64,000 bases of DNA from Streptomyces sp. NBC_01465 (lineage in GTDB: Bacteria; Actinomycetota; Actinomycetes; Streptomycetales; Streptomycetaceae). Below, one piece after another: positions 17,245 to 23,964 of the stretch. Position 1 is the first letter of the stretch. Every line of letters begins with the position of its first letter. The position numbers were made by a program, and so were the translations under genes. The notes below the pieces were generated by a model. That model saw only the letters and a list, made by a program, of their open reading frames with translations. It was not told the DNA's origin and ran no database searches. The DNA lies in the NCBI RefSeq assembly GCF_036227325.1, contig NZ_CP109467.1, positions 4,774,001-4,838,000 on the forward strand. Direction: 5' to 3'.

Positions 17245-17927
17245 TTTGCTCGCCTTCTGTATGGAATTGAGGTGTGTTGGAGTGTGTCCGGGCAGGGGAG
17301 GTCCCCGCGAGGACATGAAGAGACCGTTCGAATCGATTCGCTCGCGAAACGGTGCGTTTTGCACACAGCTCAACGACTTATGTGCAATCAATGAGGTGAA
17401 GCCAGAAAGAGTGGTCAGCACTTTCTGCGGAGAGTCCGGAAGAGTGGTCAGCCCTTCCGACGGAAATCACGCCGGTCCCCCTCGCGGATCGCGTAGAAGG
17501 TTGGGGAAACGTGCACATTTCCCGTCCCTGCAAAACGCAGCCCTCGGGTCGATGCCCGATGAATGCGACTGGGGCGTGTTTCCTGTGAAGGAACCTAACA
17601 GTGGGCTCAATGGAGTTTCAAGGGCGGCTTTGTTGCTCAGGGTGACGCCTTCTCGAGACCCTCAAAGGAACCTCAGATCCATGGTGTGATCTTTACTGGG
17701 CGTGCACCGTAATGGAATCTGTTGTTATGTCGGATTTCCTGGGTGTGGGAGTTTCCTGACCAGTGGCGCCTTGGGGGCAGGTGCTGTGCGCATGCTGCGC
17801 AGAAGCCAGTTGAGGGCTGTCGGGACTGAAGTGGATCCTTTGCCTCCGAAGTTCAATCTTTACTTCGGGCGGAGGTTCCGGGCAGCCGTTCGCGCAGCGA
17901 CCGCGAGGGCGGTCACGCTGTGTGAGG
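17245..17927. other. Promoter/operator region of the peptide operon, no gene
   Basis: 683 bases, less GC-rich than the flanks, between the peptide gene and the GlxA-type regulator gene. No coding frame stands up. It holds several repeats: a perfect 12-bp palindrome CGAATCGATTCG (17329-17340), inverted TTGCACA/TGTGCAA (17359-17365, 17381-17387), tandem operator-like palindromes (17404-17458), an 11-bp inverted pair TGCGTTTTGCA/TGCAAAACGCA (17353-17363, 17529-17539) and a direct repeat AAGGAACCT (17588-17596, 17665-17673). Confidence 0.6.
17404..17458. promoter_or_regulatory. Two tandem imperfect palindromes upstream of the peptide gene
   Basis: Site 1 (17404-17426) has arms AGAAAG and CTTTCT. 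Site 2 (17438-17458) has arms GGAAG and CTTCC. Both contain the identical 13-mer AAGAGTGGTCAGC (17407-17419 and 17440-17452). The repeats are 33 bp apart, three helical turns, which favours cooperative binding of one regulator on the same DNA face. They lie about 160-215 bp upstream of the peptide start. Confidence 0.55.
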
Positions 17928-18911
17928 TCAGGCTGCGGGGCTTCCCGCCGTACGGAAAGTGCGGCGGTATACCGTCGGCGGGACGCCCAGCGCGGACTGC
18001 AGGTGGGCGCGCATCGACTGGGCGGTGCCGAAGCCGGAGTCCCTGGCGACCTGGTCGATGGTGAGGTCCGAGGACTCCAGGAGGTGGCGGGCGCGTTCCA
18101 CGCGTTGCTGGGTCAGCCACTGGCCGGGGCTGATGCCGGCCTCCTCGCGGAAGCGGCGGGTGAAGGTGCGGACCGACATCGCCTCCTGTTCGGCCATGTC
18201 GCGGAGCTGGATGGGCTCGTGGAGGCGGGCGAGGGCCCAGGCGCGGGCGGCTGTGGTCGTGGCCAACTGGGGCTCGGGGACCGGGCGTTGGATGAACTGG
18301 GCCTGGCCTCCGTCCCGGTGCGGGGGCACGACCGTGCGCCGGGCGACGTCGTTGGCGACCGCCGTACCGAAGTCGCGGCGCACGATGTGGATGCAGAGGT
18401 CGATCCCGGCGGCGACCCCGGCGGAGGTGAGGACGTCGCCGTCGTCGATGAACAGGACGTCGGGGTCGACCCGTACGGTCGGGAAGAGCCGCTGGAAGTG
18501 GTCGGCCGAGGCCCAGTGGGTGGTCGCGGGCCGGCCGTCGAGGTGCCCTGCGGCGGCGAGGACGTAGCCGCCGGTGCAGATGGAGACCAGGCGGGTGCCG
18601 GGGCGGATGTGGGCGAGGGCGGCGGCGAGCTCGGGGGTGAGCCTGCCTTCCTCGTGGACGGGGCCGAGTTCGTACGAGGCCGGGACGACGACCGTGTCGG
18701 CGGTGGCCAGGGCTTCGGGGCCGTGCTCGACGAGGACGGCGAAGTCGGCGTCGGTCTGGACGGGGCCGGGCGGGCGGACGGAGCAGGTGACGACTTCGTA
18801 GAGTCGGTTGCCGTCTGTGTCCCGTGCCAGCCCGAAGATCCTTTGGGGGATGCCGAGTTCGAAGGGGAGGAGGCCGTCGAGGGCGAGGACGACGACGCGG
18901 TGTCGGCGCAT
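17928..18911 (-). CDS. GlxA-family transcriptional regulator (DJ-1/PfpI plus AraC HTH)
   Basis: 327 residues from the ATG at 18911, behind GGGAGGAG. The N-terminal DJ-1/PfpI-like domain (about 1-190) contains VSICTGGYVLAAAGHLDGRPATTHW in the nucleophile-elbow region (about 110-134), where the Cys is conserved. The C-terminal AraC-type double HTH (about 215-315) contains MAEQEAMSVRTFTRRFREEAG and SDLTIDQVARDSGFGTAQSM-type helices, cited by family pattern. GlxA-like proteins are usually activators whose PfpI domain binds a ligand. It is divergent from an MFS exporter with only 67 bp between starts, so control of that transporter is likely. It also lies upstream of the peptide operon. Confidence 0.92.
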   Translation of the reverse strand: MRRHRVVVLALDGLLPFELGIPQRIFGLARDTDGNRLYEVVTCSVRPPGPVQTDADFAVLVEHGPEALATADTVVVPASYELGPVHEEGRLTPELAAALAHIRPGTRLVSICTGGYVLAAAGHLDGRPATTHWASADHFQRLFPTVRVDPDVLFIDDGDVLTSAGVAAGIDLCIHIVRRDFGTAVANDVARRTVVPPHRDGGQAQFIQRPVPEPQLATTTAARAWALARLHEPIQLRDMAEQEAMSVRTFTRRFREEAGISPGQWLTQQRVERARHLLESSDLTIDQVARDSGFGTAQSMRAHLQSALGVPPTVYRRTFRTAGSPAA

Positions 18912-18942
18912 GGGTGACTCCTCCCGGTATGTGGAATGGGCT

Positions 18943-18958
18943 GGTGGTCCAGACCAGT
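18943..18958. promoter_or_regulatory. TGGTCnnGACCA-type inverted repeat (DasR/GntR-like site)
   Basis: GGTGGTCCAGACCAGT lies in the 67-bp space between the divergent regulator (start 18911) and MFS (start 18979) genes. It matches 13 of 16 positions of the DasR-responsive element consensus ACTGGTCTAGACCAGT as I remember it. A GntR/HutC-family protein is the likely binder. Control by the adjacent AraC-type protein is the alternative. Confidence 0.45.
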
Positions 18959-18978
18959 CCTTGATATTCATCGCCATC

Positions 18979-20232
18979 GTGACCGATAAGCGCGCGCCGA
19001 GCCAGACCATTCCCGAACCGATAGCCGAGCCGGTGGAGGAAGCGGGGCAAACACTCTGGAACCGTAACTTCCGCTACTTCTTCACGGCCCGCACCATCGC
19101 CCGCTTCGGCGACGGGATGGTGCCGGTGGCGCTCGCGGCCGGGCTCCTGGACGCGGGCCACGGGGCGTCGTCGGTCTCGTTCGCGCTGGGCGCCTGGATG
19201 GTGTGCTTCTCCGGGTTCGTGATCGTGGGCGGGGTGCTGGCGGATCGTTTCACCCCGCGCCGGATGATGGTCCTGGCGGACGCGGTGCGGCTGGGTGCAA
19301 CGGTCGTACTGGCACTGATCTTCGCGGCGGGCGCGCCCCCGCTGTGGCTGGTCTTCGCGCTGAGCGCGCTCAACGGCCTCGCGGCGGCACTCTTCCAGCC
19401 GGGGGTCGCGAGCATGCTGCCGCAGATGGTCCCGGACGTGCAGCGCGGCAACGCGATGCTGAACGTGGCCGAGTCCCTGACCACGATGGCGGGCCCGGCG
19501 GCGGCGGGCGCGCTGGTCGGATTCGGCGGCCCGGGGGTCGTCTTCGGGGTCAACGCGGGCACGTTCGCGGTGAGCGGCATCTGCCTCTTCATGATCCGCC
19601 TGGCGCCGGTGGCCCAGGTCCGGGGCGAGTCGTTCCTCGCCGACATCGCGGGCGGCTGGCGGGAGTTCAGGGCGCGGAGCTGGCTCTGGGGCGTGATCCT
19701 GGTCTGGACGGTGTACGGAGTGACGGTGCTCGGCCCCCTGGTCCCCCTGGAGGCGGTGGTGGTGACCGAGCGGCACGGCTCGACGATGTTCGGCGTGATG
19801 ATGACGCTGAACGGGGCGGGCAACGCGGTCGGCGGGCTGCTGGCGATGCGCCTGCGCCCTCAACGCCCTCTGTACTCGGGGACGTTCGCCCTCTTCGGGA
19901 TCGTCGCGAATGTGCTGGTGCTGGCGTACGACGTGCCGCTCGGGGTGATGGCGGCGGGGTTCTTCATCGGGGGCGCGGCGTTCGCGTACTGGCTGGTGAT
20001 GTGGTCGACGACGGTCCAGACGCACGTCCCCCAGGAGGCGCTGAACAGGATCCACGCGTACGACGTGGCGGGCTCCCTGATCATGCTGGCGGTGGGCCGC
20101 GCCCTGGCGGGCCCGGTGGCGGAGGCGGTGGGCATGAAGCAGGTGTTGATCGCGGGGGCGGTGATCAACGTGGGGGTGTGCGGGGTGCTGTTCGCGGTGC
20201 CGGCTGTGCGGAATCTTCGGCGGAAGGGGTGA
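18979..20232 (+). CDS. MFS transporter (probable efflux)
   Basis: 417 residues from the GTG at 18979, placed right after the divergent regulator's promoter. About twelve hydrophobic segments are seen. Loop 2-3 carries the MFS pattern GVLADRFTPRRMMVLADAVR, given as GVLADRFTPRRM (about 82-93). The N-terminal 25 residues are polar. The sequence type (DHA3-like/enterobactin-exporter-like, with FQPGVASMLPQMV near residue 140) suggests drug or metabolite export. The closely spaced, divergent GlxA-family regulator is probably its controller. The substrate is unknown. Confidence 0.87.
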   Translation: MTDKRAPSQTIPEPIAEPVEEAGQTLWNRNFRYFFTARTIARFGDGMVPVALAAGLLDAGHGASSVSFALGAWMVCFSGFVIVGGVLADRFTPRRMMVLADAVRLGATVVLALIFAAGAPPLWLVFALSALNGLAAALFQPGVASMLPQMVPDVQRGNAMLNVAESLTTMAGPAAAGALVGFGGPGVVFGVNAGTFAVSGICLFMIRLAPVAQVRGESFLADIAGGWREFRARSWLWGVILVWTVYGVTVLGPLVPLEAVVVTERHGSTMFGVMMTLNGAGNAVGGLLAMRLRPQRPLYSGTFALFGIVANVLVLAYDVPLGVMAAGFFIGGAAFAYWLVMWSTTVQTHVPQEALNRIHAYDVAGSLIMLAVGRALAGPVAEAVGMKQVLIAGAVINVGVCGVLFAVPAVRNLRRKG

Positions 20233-20243
20233 GGGGACCGCGC

Positions 20244-20597
20244 TCAGCGGAACTCGTGGACCAGCTCGATATCGCCGACGATGTGGTCGTTGAAGTCGTC
20301 CAACTCCTCCGCGGGGACCCACAGTTCGAGGATCGTGCGGCCCCCGGCCTGCTGCACCGGATAGCGGCGCAGGAACTCCGTCTCGACCTCGAAGCGGGTC
20401 ACGTACCCGGCTCCGTCGAACCTCACGTTCCAGTCCCGCGCGATCCTGATCGCGTAGTCCTCGTTCATGACCGGGTAGAAGATCGGCTGCTCGGGCAGAC
20501 GGGGCGGCCATGCGCGCCAGTTCAGCTCCTTGACCAGGTCCAGCTCCTTGGGGCCGGTCGGGCGCCACAGGGTTGTCGTTGCTTGGCGGGTGGTCAT
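20244..20597 (-). CDS. Small conserved protein of the so-called ADP-ribosylation/crystallin J1 family
   Basis: 117 residues from the ATG at 20597. Recognisable features are TLWRPTGPKELDLVK (about 9-23), WPPRLPEQPIFYPVMNEDYA (about 29-48), IARDWNV and ELWVPAEELDDFNDHIVG. Streptomycete proteins of this size and pattern are often labelled ADP-ribosylation/crystallin J1, but I see no ADP-ribosylglycohydrolase metal motif, so the name should not be read as a function. The gene is convergent with the MFS gene, 11 bases from its stop, and divergent from a second MFS gene. Its role is unknown. Confidence 0.75.
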   Translation of the reverse strand: MTTRQATTTLWRPTGPKELDLVKELNWRAWPPRLPEQPIFYPVMNEDYAIRIARDWNVRFDGAGYVTRFEVETEFLRRYPVQQAGGRTILELWVPAEELDDFNDHIVGDIELVHEFR

Positions 20598-20661
20598 CGG
20601 GGTCGCTCTCGTCGCTGCTGGTCGGGGGAGCCGCCGACGATACGGGGACGGCCTGGCTGCC

Positions 20662-20689
20662 GGCCATGGGGTTTCCGCACCCCGTGGCC
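20662..20689. promoter_or_regulatory. Leader hairpin upstream of the second MFS gene
   Basis: GGCCATGGGG (20662-20671) pairs with CCCCGTGGCC (20680-20689) with one G-U pair and an 8-base loop. It lies 56 bases before the MFS start and could act in the leader RNA of that gene. No T-run follows, so a simple terminator is less likely. Confidence 0.35.
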
Positions 20690-20745
20690 CGATCCTAACG
20701 ACAGCTGTCCTTCGGGCCACTCACCGCGTGGCGCCGCCGTCCCCG

Positions 20746-22071
20746 ATGCTGATTGACGTGACGCAGACAACCGACCTCCCCGCCGCCGGCACCGGCCTGC
20801 CCCGCGCACCCCGGCCCCGTATCCACCGTGCCTGGTTCGTCGCGGTGGTGACCTTCGTGACGATCATCGGGGCCGCCGCCTTCGCCTCGCTCCCCGGGCT
20901 GCTCATCGAGCCTCTGCACGACGAGTTCAAGTGGTCGCGCGGCACCATCGGCTTCGCCGTCTCCGTCAACCTCGCCCTCTACGGACTGACCGCCCCCTTC
21001 GCCGCCGCCCTCATGGACCGCTTCGGCATCCGCAAGGTCGTCGCCGTCGCGCTGACCGTCATCGCCATCGGGTCCGGGCTCACCGTGTGGATGACCGCCG
21101 CCTGGCAACTGGTCCTGTTCTGGGGCGTGTTGGTCGGCCTAGGCAGCGGCTCCATGGCGCTCGCCTTCGCCGCCACCGTCACCAACCGCTGGTTCGTGGA
21201 GAAGAAGGGTCTCGTCACCGGCATCCTCACCGCCGCCGGCGCCTCGGGGCAGCTGATCTTCCTGCCCGTACTGTCCTGGCTGGTCGAGCACCACGGCTGG
21301 CGTCCTGCCGCGGTCACCGTCTCCCTCGCCGCCCTCGCGGTCGTCCCCTTCGTCTGGCTGCTGCTGCGCGACCACCCGGCGGACGTGGGCACCACCCCGT
21401 ACGGCTCCGAGGTCTTCGTCCCCAAGCCCCCGCCCGTGACGGGCGCCGCCCGCCGTGCGATCGGCGTGCTCGTCAAGGCCTCGAGGACCGGCACGTTCTG
21501 GCTCCTGGCCGGGACCTTCGCGATCTGCGGTGCTTCGACCAACGGCCTGGTCAAGACCCACTTCGTCCCCGCCGCCCACGACCACCACATGCCCATCACC
21601 GCCGCGGCCTCGCTCCTCGCGGTGATCGGGGTCTTCGACGTCATCGGGACGATCGCCTCGGGCTGGTTCACCGACCGCTTCGACGCGCGCCGCCTGCTCG
21701 CCGTCTACTACGCCCTGCGCGGCATCTCGCTGCTCTTCCTCCCGATCCTGCTCGCGCCGACCGTCCACCCGCCGATGGTCTTCTTCATCGTCTTCTACGG
21801 ACTCGACTGGGTCGCCACCGTCCCGCCCACGATCGCGCTCTGCCGCGAACAGTTCGGCGACGACAGCGCGATCGTCTTCGGCTGGGTCCTGGCGTCGCAC
21901 CAGGTGGGCGCGGCGGTGGTCGCGTACCTGGGAGGGGTGGCGCGGGACGTCTTCGGCAACTACGACGTGGTCTGGTACACCTCGGGCGCGCTGTGCGCGG
22001 CGGCGGCCCTGATGGCCCTGGTCATCCGCCGCAAGCCGGCGGCTCAGCTGGTGGTGGCCGCGGCGGCGTGA
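20746..22071 (+). CDS. MFS transporter (monocarboxylate/oxalate-formate antiporter type)
   Basis: 441 residues from the ATG at 20746. GTG codons at 20728 and 20758 are in-frame alternatives and none has a strong ribosome site. Twelve hydrophobic segments are visible. The first begins near residue 28 (WFVAVVTFVTIIGAAAFASL). The loop APFAAALMDRFGIRKV (about 84-99) matches the MFS A-motif region, and FAATVTNRWFVEKKGLVTGI (about 142-161) is typical of the monocarboxylate-type group. A role in uptake of a small organic acid fits the acyl-CoA gene setting but is not proven. The downstream 167 bp lead to a small convergent gene. Confidence 0.86.
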   Translation: MLIDVTQTTDLPAAGTGLPRAPRPRIHRAWFVAVVTFVTIIGAAAFASLPGLLIEPLHDEFKWSRGTIGFAVSVNLALYGLTAPFAAALMDRFGIRKVVAVALTVIAIGSGLTVWMTAAWQLVLFWGVLVGLGSGSMALAFAATVTNRWFVEKKGLVTGILTAAGASGQLIFLPVLSWLVEHHGWRPAAVTVSLAALAVVPFVWLLLRDHPADVGTTPYGSEVFVPKPPPVTGAARRAIGVLVKASRTGTFWLLAGTFAICGASTNGLVKTHFVPAAHDHHMPITAAASLLAVIGVFDVIGTIASGWFTDRFDARRLLAVYYALRGISLLFLPILLAPTVHPPMVFFIVFYGLDWVATVPPTIALCREQFGDDSAIVFGWVLASHQVGAAVVAYLGGVARDVFGNYDVVWYTSGALCAAAALMALVIRRKPAAQLVVAAAA

Positions 22072-22238
22072 CCCGGGTGGGGATCGTCCCTACCGCCTGG
22101 CCGCCGTGCTGTGCGCACAAGGCTGCTGGCGCGGGAGGCGGCGCATTGCGTGCGCGAGGCGCGCCCGGGCCCCACACTCGGGCGGACGCTGCTCGTCGGT
22201 ACCCTGATCTGGGTTTCGGTCTTCACTGCGAGCGCCGC

Positions 22239-22403
22239 TTACGTGTCCTGAGCCGGTTGGTCCGATTCCGGAGGCGCGGCGCGCTCTTCGCGGACGGCGT
22301 CCGCGTCTTCGTACTGTTGCCGCGCGGCTTCGTAGCTGTCCCGGGCTTCGGGGTCGGCGAGCGCCACGCGTCGCATCTCCGCCCAACTGCTGTGCGCACT
22401 CAT
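22239..22403 (-). CDS. Small 54-residue protein resembling the N-terminus of HigA/XRE antitoxin-like regulators
   Basis: The frame runs from ATG 22403 to TAA at 22239 and encodes 54 residues beginning MSAHSSWAEMRRVALADPEA. The pattern W-x-E-M-(x)-DPEARDSYEAAR matches the short N-terminal helix pair that precedes the HTH in many streptomycete XRE/HigA-type proteins, but here the HTH is missing and the chain ends in an acidic tail. It may be a truncated antitoxin or a genuine small protein. No toxin gene is adjacent. Codon third positions are mostly G/C, supporting translation. The ribosome site is weak. Confidence 0.55.
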   Translation of the reverse strand: MSAHSSWAEMRRVALADPEARDSYEAARQQYEDADAVREERAAPPESDQPAQDT

Positions 22404-22479
22404 GGGGTACAGGGTCCCGGTCCGGCGCCGGCGCCGAGCCCGAGCGGGACGGGGTCACCCGGACGAGTGCATGCCGGCA

Positions 22480-23091
22480 CTACTCCGAGAACGCTCCGAA
22501 CCTGCCCCGGTGGAACAGCAGCGGCCCCGACTCCTCGTCCTCCGTGCCGCCCAGCGCCTCCACCCGACCCACCACGATCAGGTGGTCGCCCCCCGTGTGC
22601 ACCGTCTGGATCCGGCAGTCGATCCACGCCGGTACGCCGGCCAGGCGCGGGGCGCCCGTCACCGGGGCCGGGGTGTGGTCCACCCCCGCGAACTTGTCCG
22701 CGCCGCTCACCGCGAAGCCGCGGCACAGGGGGCCCTGGTCCGCGCCCAGGATGTTCACGCAGAACGCGCCCGCGCGGGCTATGCGGGGCCATGTCGTGGA
22801 CGTACGGCCCACCATGAACGCCACCAGGGGCGGGTCCAGGGACAGGGACGCGAAGGACTGGCACGCGAAGCCCGTCGGGCCCTCTTCGTCGTACGCCGTG
22901 ATCACCGTGACGCCGCTCGCGAAGTGGCCCAGTACCCGGCGGAATTCGGACGGGTCCACCGGTAGGCGTTCGTCGTCTCCCACCGCTCGGAGGTCCGGGC
23001 GGGGGAGTGGGTCCACCGGGCCCGTCGTCGCCGGGGCGCCTGCTGACCTGAGGTATCGGATGGTCGCTTCCGCCATCCCTGCGTGTCCCAT
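22480..23091 (-). CDS. Flavin reductase-like FMN-binding protein
   Basis: 203 residues from the ATG at 23091, which has GGGAGA upstream. An ATG four codons earlier and one five codons later are alternatives. The flavin-reductase domain shows FRRVLGHFASGVTVITA (about 50-66), GFACQSFASLSLDPPLVAF (about 73-91) and the phosphate-contact region TWPRIARAGAFCVNIL. These enzymes supply reduced flavin to two-component monooxygenases (HsaB-like). No oxygenase component lies beside it, although a flavin monooxygenase is 5 kb away. A CTGACGG palindrome sits 18 bases upstream of the start. Confidence 0.87.
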   Translation of the reverse strand: MGHAGMAEATIRYLRSAGAPATTGPVDPLPRPDLRAVGDDERLPVDPSEFRRVLGHFASGVTVITAYDEEGPTGFACQSFASLSLDPPLVAFMVGRTSTTWPRIARAGAFCVNILGADQGPLCRGFAVSGADKFAGVDHTPAPVTGAPRLAGVPAWIDCRIQTVHTGGDHLIVVGRVEALGGTEDEESGPLLFHRGRFGAFSE

Positions 23092-23108
23092 CACATCTCC
23101 CATTAGAG

Positions 23109-23123
23109 CTGACGGGGCGTCAG
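23109..23123. promoter_or_regulatory. CTGACGG-type palindromic operator, copy 2
   Basis: CTGACGGGGCGTCAG, 15 bp, with 6-bp perfect outer arms, immediately upstream of the flavin reductase gene (start 23091) and after the stop of the enoyl-CoA hydratase gene (23146). It is a member of the motif set seen at 4101, 26254, 29191, 50190, 50266 and 61761. Confidence 0.65.
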
Positions 23124-23145
23124 ATTGGAAGGGGTGCAGGGGAGT

Positions 23146-23940
23146 TCAGAGACCCCGGTATTTGGGTGTGCGGCGCTCCACGAAGCTCGCCACTCCCTCG
23201 TTCGCGTCCGCCGTCGTCATGTTGATCTCCTGCGCCGTCGCCTCCGCCGCGAACGCCGTCGACCTGTCCGAGTCCAGCGACGCGTTCACCAGCTGCTTCG
23301 TGAGCGTGAGCGCCCTCGTCGGGCCCTGTGCCAGGCGCTCCGCCCACTCGCGCGCCGTCTTCGCCAGGTCCTCGTCCGGTACGACCCGGTTCACCAGGCC
23401 CAGCCGTTCCGCCTCCGTCGCCGGCAGTGCGTCCCCGAAGAACATCAGCTCCTTCGCCCGCTGCGGGCCGATCAGGCGCGGCAGCAGGTACGCGCCGCCG
23501 CCGTCCGGCACCAGGCCCCGCCGTACGAACACCTCGATGAAGCGCGCCGATTCCGCGGCGATCACCAGGTCGCAGGCCAGGGCCAGGTGCGCGCCTATGC
23601 CCGCCGCCGTCCCGTTCACCGCCGCTATCACCGGCTTCTCGCAGTCCAGGATCGACGCGATGAACCGCTGGGCGCCGCGTCGGATCGTACGGGCCACGTC
23701 CCCCGCCACCCGGTCACCCGTCGACGGCGCCCCGCGCAGGTCCGCGCCCGCGCAGAAGCCCTTGCCGGTGGCCGTGATGACCACGGCCCGGACTGCTGGA
23801 TCCGCCGATGCCTCCGCCAGGAGGCCGATGATGTGTTCGCGCTGGTCCCAGGTGAGGGCGTTCATCGCCTCGGGGCGGTTGAGCGTGATGTGCGTGACCG
23901 CGTTCTCGGTCGTGTGCAGGACTTCGGGTACGTCAGGCAT
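23146..23940 (-). CDS. Enoyl-CoA hydratase/isomerase family protein
   Basis: 264 residues of the crotonase superfamily, with the CoA-binding and oxyanion-hole segment GKGFCAGADLRG (about 59-70) and AAVNGTAAGIGAHLALACDL (about 105-124). The second acid position carries Asp within VRRGLVPDGGGAYLLPRL, where hydratases have Glu, so an isomerase or atypical hydratase activity is possible. The product would hydrate or isomerise an enoyl-CoA in the local pathway. It is followed by the flavin reductase gene on the same strand and preceded by the acyl-CoA synthetase gene with only 24 bases between, so the three may be one transcript. Confidence 0.88.
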   Translation of the reverse strand: MPDVPEVLHTTENAVTHITLNRPEAMNALTWDQREHIIGLLAEASADPAVRAVVITATGKGFCAGADLRGAPSTGDRVAGDVARTIRRGAQRFIASILDCEKPVIAAVNGTAAGIGAHLALACDLVIAAESARFIEVFVRRGLVPDGGGAYLLPRLIGPQRAKELMFFGDALPATEAERLGLVNRVVPDEDLAKTAREWAERLAQGPTRALTLTKQLVNASLDSDRSTAFAAEATAQEINMTTADANEGVASFVERRTPKYRGL

Positions 23941-23964
23941 GGGTGACCTCTCTCGGGGATGGCT

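Noticed and set aside
17860..20667. Long minus-strand open frame across the GlxA and MFS genes
   Set aside because: It is a shadow of the real plus- and minus-strand genes and contains Arg/Pro/His-rich nonsense composition.
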